This document shows positions 33,836-45,960 of a stretch of DNA of 64,000 nucleotides, piece by piece. Numbering within the stretch: position 1 is the first letter of the stretch; each line of letters begins with the position of its first letter. The translations under genes were made by a program, and so were the position numbers. This DNA is from Apiospora phragmitis (Eukaryota > Ascomycota > Sordariomycetes > Amphisphaeriales > Apiosporaceae). Location of the stretch: the NCBI GenBank assembly GCA_038363925.1, contig JAQQWL010000015.1, forward strand, positions 434,001-498,000, read 5' to 3'. The notes beneath the pieces are model-generated. The model was not told the DNA's origin. It ran no database searches and saw nothing but the letters and a program-made list of their open reading frames with translations.

Positions 33836-35565
33836 CACCAGGGATGGACACAAGAAAGGGGACCAGTAAGCGAATAAAGCTTGTGACAATCGTATCAATG
33901 AATCAATGATTTAAGAAGTCGAGAATTAAGTTATTATGCGTATCGGGTGGTGCTGGCATGGCATGAGGGAGGTGTTGGTTGACACTCGAGAGCTAACTAA
34001 CATCCAGCCAGTAATTTGAAGCCACAGGCAGCAGCCACAGCAGCCACAGCAGCCACACTGGGACATACTGCCGAGCCCCACCACCAACCTCTAGCAAACA
34101 GACAAAACCACCAGCCCGTAGCGTTCGCTCTTCTTTTCTTCTTCTTTCCTTCTTCAATCTTAAGGGCACAAATCCTTATCATCAGGACATACGCAAAAAA
34201 CACTTGGTTGTTCTTACCAAGTATTTTTCTCACGAAGTCATGATCATTCATGCGTGCCCAGAGCGACTCAACGCAGTCTTTTTCGCTAGCGGCTCCTGCA
34301 AAATCATACTGGGTTGGCTGTTAGATAGATACTGCTGACATTCTTTTGATGTTGTCCTCTGTGCGTAATTGTATGCCCGTAGTCTCTACCATGGGTGTGT
34401 GCACGTATGATAACGTGTACATAATTATACTACTCCCGATGTTTGTACGCATCACACTCGTGCATTTGATACTTCTACGTGAGCAATACGGACCGCACTC
34501 GAGTTTTCCATTTTAGCTGTCGTAAACGCCCATCATGGAAAACCTATCTACCACTCGTCTGGCGTGATCTGCCAGGTACCCGCGCTACCCGACTGACACA
34601 CCACACGACGTACTATCGTCGTGTTCATGTTTACGACGCGAATGAAAATAGGTCGCAGTAGTCCCACAAGGGAAGGAAGCAGGTGATCCTTCATGCTGCC
34701 CCTCATTTGCCGCCTGAGCTTGACCGCCTCCAACTACCACCACTTTTCAGTCAAGCAGCGATCGAGGCAATCCATCCGGGTCCATCTCATAGTTAGTTAC
34801 ACGCGTAGTCGTCATTCGGCGGGAAACGTAGATGGAATCTAGCATGAAGCGGGGGGCAAGAGCCATGGGAATGGGATTGGGCAGATATGGATATCCGCAA
34901 ATCCCAAACTTGCATGTGCCATCTGATCTGATCCATCAGCTTGTCCATATCACGGCGAACCACCATAAGCCCTAATCGATTTCGAGAAACCAGTGTATTC
35001 GTTGCACCATCTCTCTAGCTATCTACAAAATTCTACATCCAGAGCCGCGAACGGCCACAAGACAATCCAGTCTTACAAGGCCGCCCATGTTTGACTCCCC
35101 AGCTATTCGTCCATGATACACAAGGCTCGAAGGCTCGATCGATCGCCCGCCCTCACGCCCGATAAGCTGTACTCCCAATAACATCAAAGACTAGTAATAG
35201 TACAGGTCAGACTCGAAATCAAAACCATAACCCATGCCTTGTTCAAAAGCAAGAGGATGCCCATGAACGCCGCTGATGTGCACATATATGCTGACCAAAC
35301 TCCGTCCGTGATCAAGAAGTCTATAGTGCTCTAGATGTGAGCCTGGTGGTGTACAAAACAGCCTAGACCCCCAACACAACTGTTTCCTTGTCTCGCATGA
35401 CCTTGAAGCACCGTGTAAATGGCACCATATAGTCACTCCGTGAGACCCAAACCCACCGGCAACACGATGAGTTTGTCCATGTAAAAGCAAGCCAGAGACC
35501 CCAGATAAAAACGCCGGATATCGTAAAGAGCATGCCCTCATTAGTCGTGAAAATTAGTGCTCCCA
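33836..35565. other. Intergenic, promoter side of the 2EXR gene and 3' flank of the RING-PHD gene
   Basis: I see no gene. A 9-nt repeat (CAGCAGCCA) occurs three times at about 34030-34057. Confidence 0.45.
34030..34057. repeat. 9-nt tandem repeat (CAGCAGCCA)x3
   Basis: Three direct copies lie upstream of the 2EXR gene, on its promoter side. Confidence 0.8.
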
Positions 35566-37773
35566 TTACACTCCGGTCTTCAAATCTGCGACAGCTTTGG
35601 CAACTTCCTTAGAGGCCAAAGTCTCGCATTTGATCCTTGTGTCATGATCTAGTCCCTCGTCCGGAACTTGCATGTAGAGCTTGCGCGACAGATCGCGGTT
35701 GATGGCTGTATACTGGTCGGCATTGATACTACCAGCCCTAAAGTGTGGCTTCAAAGCTGCTTTGGTGATGGCCGAGATGTTTTCCTTGGTCTCTAGAGGA
35801 AGCGCGATTCGGGTGGGTGAGGCGCGAGTGGGTGAAGATTCGGGCGAACGCCCCGCCACACTGGTTTTGATCGGAGTAGTATGTTGGCGGCGAGGTCGAG
35901 GATGTCGGATTTCTAGAGACGCAGTCCCGTTTCGTTTGGGGCTGTGTTGGCGACGAGGTTTTGATTCCGAGTCGCTACTATCACTCCCACACATTCGGCT
36001 GGGTGATCCATTTCGGTTCGGTGAGAAATTGGCGGGTGGGTAGATGGGCTCAATACGAGATGTGAGTGTGAGAGGCGAAGCAGATCGCTCACTGATTCCT
36101 CGCGGCGGCGGCGTAGCTGACAGCGCACGAGGGCTGCTGTATCCAGAAGGCGAGGGGGGAGGAGGCAGGCGATGAATGCTCGCCGTTGGACTTAGGAACG
36201 CCGAGCACTGTCCGCACAGTCTCGTCGTCCGAGGGCGTGCTCAGTTCTACTTCCTTCAAAAGAGTCGACAAGAACGATGGCATGGCTGTACCCGGAGAAG
36301 AAGCCCGTGCAGCGGGTTGTGTTGGTGCTGGTGCTGTTGGCGCTACTGCTGTTGCAGCTGACAAAGACGGTCCAGCCTGCGGCTGTCTAGAGGACGATGC
36401 TTCAGCGCTGTCATGGGGGACTCGTCTTGTTCGTGGTCGCTTCAGCTTTCGCTCTGGCTCCGGAGCCGGCTCTCGTGGCGACGCCGTGGTCGAGCGCGAC
36501 TTGCGACGCTTCCGGGGTTGGGAGTGGCAGCTTCGCCAGATCGATCCGTGCCCAATGCCTTCTTTGCCATCTCTAAAGCGCCCCAGGCCTCCTTTTCTTC
36601 CGGAGTTTCCTGCGGTGGCGGCGGTGGGGAAGGGGTCTGTCGCACAGACCGGGCCAGGCTGCGGCCCTGAGGAATGCCGTTTGTGAACGCATCGAGCGAT
36701 CCGAGCCGATCTGCAATGTGAAGGCGCTGTTGCCACCTCTCAAACTCGCTTCGATGATAGCTCCCGTTGCCTAGTCGGGTTCCCCCGCGCCGCCGCTCTA
36801 CTCGGCGGTAATTTAACAGAGCCTCATCTTCCTCGGGGTTGTTTAGGTCTATATCCAGGACATCCCAGACACGTCCGGCGATTTCGCCCCATGCACCCTG
36901 CCATTCAGCCGAGCGAGCTCGCTGGCGCTCGCGGCGCAGTGCAGCTTGGGTACGGGCATAAAGCCGGACTGCCGGTCAGAAGAGCCGGCCAGTCTGGACA
37001 AGCCACTCTCTGGATCGACCAGCTCAGCTGCGGCAAGCGCTGCACCCTCATCGGCGCACTCCATGCAAAACCAGTGACCGCGAGGAATGTGGTCCAGCCC
37101 GATACAATGGGTATGGTACGGTGCGTCGCAGCTATCGCAGAGCAACAAAATGTCTTCTTGGTCGCTTCGATTGCAAATGGGACATGGTTGAGCAGGCTCC
37201 TCCGGCTCGGGGTTCTCTGCGAGCCATGCTGGTGCATCGAATTCGGCGATTTGTTTCTTGTCTGCAACGGCGTACGAATCGAGTTTGTTGCCTGTCGCGA
37301 ACTCGTTAGTTATGGGGTTCCACAGTGACTTGGGGTTGATAAGTGCGGGTGGTATAGACTTACCTCCAACTCTGTCATAAACAACAACCGAATTAAATGT
37401 CTGGCGGCATATAGGGCAGCTGTTGGCCTTTCCGGTCCATTGTCGCAGGCAAACATCGTGAAGTACGTGACCGCATATCTCGATCTCAGCAATTTTGCTG
37501 TCCTCGTCGGCGACAAAGTCGTCGGAAGTGGATGTTGTTGACGTTACGGCATCATATTCAGCAGATGATGGTTTTGCAGTGGTTGGTGGTGTTGCTGGTG
37601 CTACACTAACAGCAAGAGTGCTGTCACCGGCATTGGTACTTGCATCTGCAGCTGCAGGTGCGCCGGCCGTGTCATGTGGCACATCGACATCAGGGTCACT
37701 CTCCTGCAAAGGTGGAACAACCAGTGGGGTGCACGTCTAGGCTTTCTAGACAGACGATGCACTGATCAGCCAT
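35566..37773 (-). CDS. RING and PHD finger protein (PHRF1-like)
   Basis: The start at 37773 gives MADQCIVCLESLDVHP. The first RING Cys pair (CIVC) is separated by a long Ala/Thr/Ser-rich insert from the rest of the RING-H2 (EICGHVLHDVCLRQW...SCPICR). A PHD finger follows (CPICNRSDQEDILLLCDSCDAPYHTHCIGL...WFCMEC), then a helical Arg-rich block (RTQAALRRERQRARSAEW), a disordered basic middle and a conserved-looking C-terminus (ITKAALKPHFRAGSINADQY...). RING plus PHD with a charged tail is the PHRF1 plan; these are chromatin-linked E3 ligases. An in-frame 72-nt intron fits at 37292..37363 (GTAAGT ... CTAAC ... ACAG). Four one-base breaks, at 37726-37729, 36954-36956, 36514-36517 and 36154-36159, are all in G runs (two extra, two missing). 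Corrected, the product is 711 aa. Confidence 0.82.
37292..37363 (-). other. 72-nt intron inside the RING-PHD gene, stop-free and a multiple of three
   Basis: The donor is GTAAGT, the branch-point-like ACTAAC lies about 20 nt from the end, and the acceptor is GACAG. Both spliced and retained forms keep the frame, so protein open reading alone cannot tell which is used. Confidence 0.65.
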
Positions 37774-40700
37774 GGGGGCAATATTTCATAAAATCCCGAT
37801 GACAATACTCAGACATATAAATGGAGTAGCTTTGGTCTGAAGAAAAGGACTGCGTCGAGCTAATGATTCGATGCAGCCACTCTGAGCCTGGTGCAATTGC
37901 GTCGTTGGGTTTTGAGATGAACTGCTGTGGCGAATGGGAGGGGAGATGGCAGATGGATGGCCGACACGCTAAAAGCCTATCTTCGAAAGTGGGTTGGGGG
38001 TTGGGTTGTTTGGTTTTGGGTGGAACAAGAATTCCAGTGGTGATGAGTGCAGCTGGAAATATATGTGGTATGCCTCGGAAAAGGGTGATGTGGGTTTTGG
38101 GAGGTCACGAAGGACGGAGGTAGGTAAAAAGTAAGTTGGAGGCAAGAACGTGTAAAAGAGCCAGCCACAGGGCGAACAGAGTGGACAACGTTTTCTTAGC
38201 ACTAATAACAGTTGGTAGAAAGAGTCTGGGAGCAGGATGGATGGAATGGATCAATCAATGGCCCTTTTTTGATACTGGAGTGTAAGGCCAAAAGTAAGTA
38301 TTTAAGACCAAGCGCCAAGTGAATCGAGTAGGGCGGAAGTTGGAGGGGTGGTTGTGCAGCAGTTCAACTGTTGTGGTTGCTGAGAAAGAAGAGGAGGGAT
38401 GGTTTGGGTGACGATGATGTTGAATGACTCTTTTACTTTTGTGAAAAAGACCAGTTCAAGAGCTTGGGGGAGGAGTGATGTGATGAGTCTTCCCAAGTTG
38501 TCAGGTAGGTTAGGTGAGATTGGGAGGTGGGTGAATGGAGAAGGACGAAAGAGAGGGCTGGGCTGGTTATGGTGTTGGGGGCGACGATAATAGGAAGGAA
38601 GCCTCTCTCGGAAGTGGGTGTTTGGGACTGTTTAGAACAAACCCACTTTGAGTGCTTCCCCGTATGTGATTGAACGGCAAATACCAAAATGCCTCTGGTG
38701 TTTTTTTTTGGGGGTGGTTTTTAAAAAAGGCAGGACTCACAGCAGGTCAAGACTGGGACCCTGGAGAGGGAGAGAGAAGGCAGAAAGGGTGGGCGTCGTG
38801 CCACATCCCAGGCCCCAGTACTGTAGAGTGTAGAGTATGGATGTCTGACCAGGTCCAAGGCAGTTAGTCTTTGAAGGCAGGCAATGTGAATGTACATGTA
38901 CGTAATAACAATAATAAATCCGAGAGGTCTGGTCTGGTCTGGTCGAGGTGCGCTGCTGCTGCTGCGCTGCATGGGAACAAGCAATCAATGAAAGACAGGA
39001 CAATTGGAGAAAGAGGGCGGAGCCTAATAGCTCGACTAACTTACCGCTTACCGACATGGAAGGTAGGTTTAGGTGGTTTCGATCAAATCCCAATCTTCGT
39101 AACCGCAGAGCAGAGTGGGCAAAAAGTAGGCCAGATACTACCTATTTACTTTTAGGCGGCACGAGATAAACTCGAGCGAGCGGTATTGCTCACGTTGCTT
39201 CGTCGTCGTCTGCACTTCTGACGAGTTTAGCGCTCGTCTACCCATCCCCCCAGAGATGCAGACCCAATCAGCTGATGCCACCGGTGACGATATGAGGGAG
39301 CCACTATGTACGGCGGCCTTTGAGACCAAGTCCAAGCCAAGGCGGACATACGGACAGCCGGCACCGGCAACTCTGGAGGCAGCGTCTCTTGATGAGGGAC
39401 TCGAACGTCGAAGAATCGATGCCTCTATTTCCTTTGTCTCTTCTTGACTTGACTGGCTGTTGGCTTCAAGATCTTCCATCCAAGTGCAGTGGCCGGGAGC
39501 GGTACAGGTACCTGTTATCAGTGTATATGTGCTCCGCCGCACGTACAAGGCTGGAGCTGAGAGAGTAAGACCAGGGCAGCAGGGGCCTACTACGGCCTAC
39601 AAGAAGTGGGCATTCACGTCAGATATGTGCGTGTAATTGTTCGTGTGCAGAAATGACATTAACCTTAGGTCTGTATCTATGGTTGGTGACAGCTAAATGT
39701 GTCGAATTCCCCGGCCTCATATGCATGTTTCCCCTGCTCATAGGATCAATCGGCACACGGTCGATTGCTATGTACGTATGGAGACGGGTTGATCTAGAGG
39801 TGCATACTGTACATTACATGACATCCGCGCACACTTGGGTGGTAGTCGCACATATTGCATCCTGACCAACCACGGACCCGGCTAGCTCATGGCTGACACA
39901 GGATCACTTGCCTATGGCGAGCACCCCATGGATGAGCAGGGGCAAATGCCAAGGAACCACACCATCACTGGCCGGCTGCGTAATGATCAACTAATTCGGG
40001 TGTGGTGACTACTGACTACTATGCTACCTTTCTCGCGATCCTCCTGTGCAGAAGCACTCTGCACTACTCTGAATTCTACGAACCTAGAAGAAGGGTCTCT
40101 AGCGAACCACAAAAGTATTAAATATAGATATCGTATCAAGGATTTATGAGGCGCGGTACTCTAGAAAAGGCAATTTGACTTGATAGAAAACTAAAATAAG
40201 ATTCTAAGTCGCAATCTTTGGAGGCTTCTCCTGTTCTCCGCTAGGTAGGAGGCACTGGTTGGGTGGGGCATCGACGAGGTGTGGTCAGCTCAAGGGTAGG
40301 ATATTGCTTCACAACAGCAATCAACCCAAGGGAATCGTGACCACTTATTGGTCCAGCTAACATGCTCATGGCGGGCTTCACTGGTCCATAAAATGGGATG
40401 ATGACAATCAGAAGTTCAGAAGCCATTCCCTCCTCACAGAAAAGGAGCCGCAGGCTTTGTGTCAAGAGGGAAAGGGGATCAAGATCAGGGGCCAAGGTTT
40501 GCATCGGAGTATTAGACGCCCGATTTGGCAAAGTTGAGGGACGGAAAAGACGTTTCGAACGTCAGTGCCACCACCACAGTGCTTGCTCGAGTTTGGCAAC
40601 GAAAAGAACTAAGCCCGCAACCACGTGAAAGATGGCTGCTGCGAGTGCCAGCTTCAAAGCAGGGATCCTTGAAATCCACGGGCTTGCACTGTAGCTTCTT

Positions 40701-41365
40701 GTCGCCATTTGCCGAAATCCCGTCCACTTGAATAATATTGGCAGCAGGGGGGCAGAGACCTACCTACCTCCTCACTTCCTCTCGAACAGCATAGATCATT
40801 GATCGTGGACAGCAGGGAAGACGTGGCTCATATATGCCTGTCATGACGTAGGAGTCTGAGGAGTTAATGGTTAATTGCGCAAGGATAGAGATAGTGAAAG
40901 CTACGAAGTTCGCTCTTACTGTGCATGGTTATCCGGATCAAGGCTGTATGCCATTGCCCAGAGATGCAAAAGCGACCAGCACATAAATATTTCACCAAAT
41001 TAGTGTACACGGCAATCGAGTAGGCGGCTGTTGAGAGACCGTTGGGATCGTGCCATCTAAACGGAGGCGTCGCGGAGTCCCGAGTTGATCATGGGGGCGT
41101 GGGCGCACGGTAAGCCGTTACCAACTCCGCGTCGTCCAGCTCTCGAATCGACCAACTACACATCTCACATGCTCGCAACCTGGGATTTTGATGTGTTCTT
41201 CATATTCTTGTCATTGGTGAGACTCCGTTGCTCTGTTTCTCCCGTGGGCCAGGGCCGAGGACCAAAGCTGTACCATCATTCAACCTTTTGTGGTATTGAA
41301 CTCATGAAAACCGTTACTCCCATTGACCCCAAGCGAAATGCAGAAATCGTAACCATGCATCCACC
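37774..41365. other. 3.6 kb intergenic region
   Basis: This is the promoter side of the RING-PHD gene and the 3' side of eL43. It holds a GGTCT pentamer repeat (about 38926-38944) and G-rich/A-rich stretches. Small minus-strand frames at 40241-40722 have no splice structure or recognisable domain, and I do not call them genes. Confidence 0.45.
38926..38944. repeat. Pentamer repeat (GGTCT)n
   Basis: About four tandem GGTCT units lie in non-coding DNA. Confidence 0.75.
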
Positions 41366-42203
41366 TTAAACCTCGGCAATCTCCCTCAGACGGCGCAGAG
41401 TCGAGCGCATAGCAGCGGCAGCAGGGGTGGCAACGGTGTAAGCTATTGCTAGTTAGTTACCACGCCAGAACTAGGGGGGGGGGATGGCCAGGAAGATGGA
41501 CAAATGCACGCATAATGTCGAAGCCCCCCAGCCTGTCCTCGGGGTAGTGCTCACCTCCACCGGCAACAACCTTGTGGCAGGCTCTGCAGTTCCAGATGCC
41601 GACAGCAGTGCGCTTGACGTTGACCTTTCCGCAGAAGGTGCAGGTGTACTTGGAGTGCTGAGTGATTTCCATCTTCTTGACCTGCTTACGGAGGAAGCAC
41701 CGTATCTGTAAGGAGGGACTTTGGGTTAGCATATTGTTGAGTGCCCTCGAGAAAAATTGTTGTCCACGTCCACGCGAACCCCAAGGCATCAACTAGGCAA
41801 TTCGACCATATTCCCTTGAAAAAACCAAGACACCCTTCGGTCAGAGTCCCGTACGAGGATGAGCAGCTGCAAGTACTTCATTTCGTGTGCGATCCACGAC
41901 CATCCCAAGGGGAGGTCAGTGAGCAATTTTCGAAAAATTCATCCCCCAATGATCCGATGGAGAATACGTAAGATCAGAAGTACAGCTGCCCAACCGCATC
42001 GGGCTCTCGCCCGTCACGATGTCTTCGGTTCCCGGCTCGAGGAGGAATAGGGTGTGGTGGTGGTGGCATGTCGTGTTGCCATGTTGATTCTTGGGGGTTT
42101 CGGGCGTCGCTTTCGATCAAGGAGGCATCGGAATTTTTTTGGCGATAACTTACCTGGTACCGTACTTGCCGGTCACTCCGACCTTCTTGGTGCGCTTCGT
42201 CAT
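41366..42203 (-). CDS. RPL43: 60S ribosomal protein eL43 (L37a)
   Basis: Three exons: 42154..42203 ([16 protein letters not shown]), 41555..41705 and 41366..41442. Together they give 92 aa, the normal eL43 length. The zinc finger is intact: CTFCGK and WNCRACHK. The N-terminal basic segment and the C-terminal [20 protein letters not shown] are exactly family-like. One C is missing on the coding strand at about 41691-41695, so the raw sequence reads GCTTCCTCCG where GCTTCCCTCCG is needed for ASLRKQVKK. A functional ribosomal protein gene would not tolerate this, so a sequence error is likely. Intron 1 is 448 nt, long for this window, and follows the 16th codon, as is common for ribosomal protein genes. 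The protein sits in the large subunit near the E site. Confidence 0.95.
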
Positions 42204-43197
42204 CTTGATTGATGTGTATGTGGTCGACTTCGGGAGGGGTTGATGTGGTGAAGTTGATCGCTGGTTACCACTTAAGAAAAGTCAGGTGAGTTTTTGACGG
42301 TGCCCGAGTTTTTTGTCCAAAGGGCTCGAAATTGTCCAAGTGTGTGTTGGTTTGTGGGCGACCCACCTCTCGAGCTGAGATTGGATGGTGCTAGATCTTT
42401 CGGAGCTGAAGCCACATCAGCCACGGCAAGCTCCCCCAAGATCTGCCCAAGCCAGCACCAGCCACACGGCCAATTGATGATGTTGATTTTGAATTCTGAC
42501 GGAGCTGCCGACGTCGCATTTGATTGGCGGCTCGTGGCCCTTGCTTACATCACCCAAGCAAGAGTTCCCTCTCCTCAGAGTCAATGCCACCAATTACACT
42601 AGCTTCCGGGCTCTGCTTCTACTATGAATTATCCCCTCCCGCCTACATACATGGCCATGATCCGCAGCACATGCTAGGCCCTATGAGGGATCTTTGCCCG
42701 TTTCGCCCAGCTTGCATGGCTTTCGCTATTCATGAAACGCGAGACTGACGAAATTTCTGGATTTCGCCGGCCGAGGCATTGATCCATTTATCGCTAAGCC
42801 TGTTCGGCGATGCTTTCCCTACGCAGCCATTTGTCCACGGCTAGAGCCGTCTGACATGGTGTTTGTCGACTGTGACTGGTTTGTCATTGCTGAATCTCCT
42901 CAACTTAAAGCACTTTATTTAGTAAGGTCGCTATGGACATGGATAGCATCGTCGAATCCTCCGATTCTCTACAAGGGGGTTAATGAAAGTAAGAGGTACC
43001 AAGTAGTAGCCTGAAGATTGAATAAAGTATATAGTTCGTAACATCCGCTCCTCCCGCTCGAATGTTATATTGGATCAATGTAACTGCACCTCATACCGCT
43101 TGATTCTTGTCGCATCATCCACGCATTACATTGTTGTTGTCAACTTCATCCTATCTTGACTATTTTTGAGCGTATCAACACTGCTCAATAGGCCATC
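42204..43197. other. Divergent promoter region, eL43 / oxidoreductase
   Basis: The two genes point away from each other across about 1 kb. A C/T-rich tract precedes eL43 on its strand, as expected for ribosomal protein promoters. No specific site is assigned. Confidence 0.45.
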
Positions 43198-44795
43198 ATG
43201 GCACCAAAGCAGAATAACCGTCAATATGACATCGTAGTTTTTGGAGCTACAGGCAAGTACCACAAGCGATTCCAAACATTGTCCTTAGTAACTAACCCCG
43301 CGTTCTTCAGGCTATACTGGCTTTATGACGGCCGAGCATATCGCTAAGAGACTACCCACAGATCTCAAGTGGGCGGTAGCCGGTCGTTCAGAAGACAAGC
43401 TTAAGCGCGTAGTATCGGAATGTCAGAAGTTGAACCCAGACCGCGTCCAGCCAGGTAAGGAGATTTGGGCATTATTGTCCCCCTTGGTGCCGCCACTCGT
43501 TCTGACAAAAACACACAGAGATCGAGGTATGCAATCTGAACGACCAGGAACTGCTGGCCCTGGCCAAGAAGACTTCTGCAATGATCTGCACCGTGGGCCC
43601 TTTTGCTCAGTTTGGCGAGCACGCGTTCAAGGCCTGCGCCGAGGCCGGCACGCACTACATCGACTGCACCGGTGAGGTGGTTTGGACCTTGTCCATGATC
43701 CAAAAGTACGAAGCCCTCGCCAAGAAGGCCGGCATCGTCATGATTCCCCAGTGCGGCTTCGATTCTGCCCCGTCGGATCTCCTCGCGTGGTCCATGGCCC
43801 AGCTCGTCCGTTCTAAGCTGTCGGCCCCCGTCAGTGACGTCGTGGTCAGCATTCACGACTTAAAGTAAGTAAATCGCTACGAGAGGGTTGGAGAATGTTG
43901 GGGTTTCTTTCTGGCAGATCCAAACTAACTGCAACGACAGAACGAAACCGTCTGGAGGAACCCTGGCGACCATCCTCGGACTGGTAGAGACGTACAGCCT
44001 CAAGGAGATTGGCGCGTCGAAGGTACCCTACGCCCTGTCGCCGGTGCCCAACTCGTACCACGGACCCCAGCCGTCTCTGTTCTCGAAGCTGACTGGCGTC
44101 CGCACCGTGCCCCACCTGGGCCTACTGTGCACATCGGTGACAGCGGCCACGGACGAGCCCATTGTGCAGCGCACGTGGGGCCTGCTGCAGCAAGAGCGCT
44201 CGCGGCAGAAGGAGTCCTATGGGCCCCGGTTCAGCTACCACGAGTACGCCAGGGCCCGCAGCACGCTGTCGGGAATAGTGACCCACTACGGCCTCGTCAT
44301 CGGGATGACCATGCTGGCCCTCTTCGCCCCGGTCCGCAACCTGATGCGCCGCAACATCTTCCAGCCCGGCGAGGGCGTCAGCAAGGAGGACGCCGCCAAG
44401 GAGTACATCGTGATGCGCGGTACGGCTGTGCCGGACGTGCAGCCCAAGAGCGACAAGGTGGCTATGATCGAGGCGAAGTATCCGGCCAGCCCCTATCTCT
44501 GTAAGTGACATACTTATCTACTCCTCAGTTATCACTGTCCTCTAGGGTCCACACATTGCCTTGAAAAAGCGGGCAAGGGTCGCGGGGAACATCTTTGGAA
44601 TTGGCGGCATATGTGCTATACTAAGTCTTCCACTAGTGACCGCGGCATGTCTCGCACAGGCAGCCTATAGCATCTTGAAGGACGATCAACAGCTCGAGGG
44701 TGGGTGTGTACACACCCGCGTGCTTGGGCCAACGGTTCATCGATCGCCTGGACGGTGATGGATTCAAGATCGAGACGAAGCTGGTGGATGCGTAA
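43198..44795 (+). CDS. Saccharopine dehydrogenase-like oxidoreductase
   Basis: Five exons: 43198..43252, 43311..43454, 43519..43864, 43941..44500 and 44637..44795. The N-terminal Rossmann motif VFGATGYTGFMTAEHI is split by intron 1, which has a GC-AG donor (AG|GCAAGT). The conserved blocks KWAVAGRSEDKL, ICTVGPFAQFGEHAFKACAEAGTHYIDCTGE and MIPQCGFDSAPSDLLAW are those of the SCCPDH/trans-acting enoyl reductase-like family, not true lysine-pathway saccharopine dehydrogenases. A hydrophobic stretch (LVIGMTMLALFAPV) lies in exon 4, where human SCCPDH associates with lipid droplets and membranes. One extra G at about 44699-44704 breaks the frame at LEGG; removing it gives TPACLGQRFIDRLDGDGFKIETKLVDA and 420 aa. 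The substrate is unknown. Confidence 0.88.
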
Positions 44796-45960
44796 ATTGA
44801 GGTGTGATATATATTGCTTATGGATTATTCGACCTAATTGCACACTGGTTTTATGCCAGTATGCTGGAGACCTATGCTCAAAGGAAAAGCAGATATCGAC
44901 CCCCTGAGCAACATTGTAACGACGTTTCATGGAGCATAACCCCTTCTCTGCGTTCTTGCCAGAAAATAAGTAGCTGTCTTATCTCGGACAACCTCTAAGA
45001 TATAGGACAGTCGAGATTTACCTCAGAAATGTTTCAAATACGGCGATTGGATATGTTCTTTTTTCTTTTTCTTCTTTTCGGATCGGCACATGGACCAATT
45101 GTTCGGGCGCTACCCTCGTGATCCAGTGTATGGCTTTTCTTATGATACAATTCAGAAGTCATGTATTCGAATGATAATTGAATTGAGGCTATTCGGGCAA
45201 GTTGCCCAAACTCAACTATGCTTTTTGCATCCATCTCAAGTCCAATCGCACTTGCATTTAGTGACATGCATAGACGAGTCAGGACCAATTTCCCAGGAGC
45301 ATGTTATCAACATGACATGATCTTTCTGCTCCTGATGACGCTGCATTACAGTATTAATCAGATCCAGAATCATCAGTCTCGCATCCTTTCTGTTGCAGCA
45401 GGTGTCAATCAGCGTGTGTCTCGAGGAAAGGGAGGATGTACACTGACGTGCCCCGCAATTTCTGTGCCGGAAGTGGTCGAGGATGCGCCGAGCTTTTAGA
45501 CGTCATTAAGAAAACAAATCAGAAACCCAAAACTTGAGCTCAGATCGGATTTGGGCTTGACATGGCCTAACCTTACGTTCGACTACAGTGCAAGCAAGTG
45601 GGAAAAACAGCGAGTCCAGTTCCGAGCCATTGAATAATCGCTTCGAGCAATCCAACGTCGCATTTCGGTTTTCATCCTGTTTGTCGCGTTGCCCTGGTAC
45701 TGTTCGCAGGAGGAGCTGCCGGTAGTGGTGGAATCCATCCCTTCAACTTTTTTTGGTTCGCCTCTGTCTGTCTCACATGGCGATTTGATAACATCAAACC
45801 AATAAGCCATCCCGATTGAAGCTGTCTACAACCCAGACCAGGCCACCCAGTAGTACCCGCGCTAAACATCTTGTCTGTTGATATTGATTGATGGTCAGGA
45901 GAAGCCTTCCTATCTTTAGGCCACGCTGAGCAGAGCAACTCCTTCATCTCCCTTCCCATA
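44796..45960. other. Intergenic
   Basis: I see nothing coding. Two same-strand genes flank it, so it holds a terminator region and the promoter of the DUF155 gene. Confidence 0.45.

Noticed and set aside
40241..40722. Two overlapping minus-strand frames (71 and 96 codons) as a small gene.
   Set aside because: No shared splice-phase solution, no domain, and composition like the surrounding non-coding DNA.
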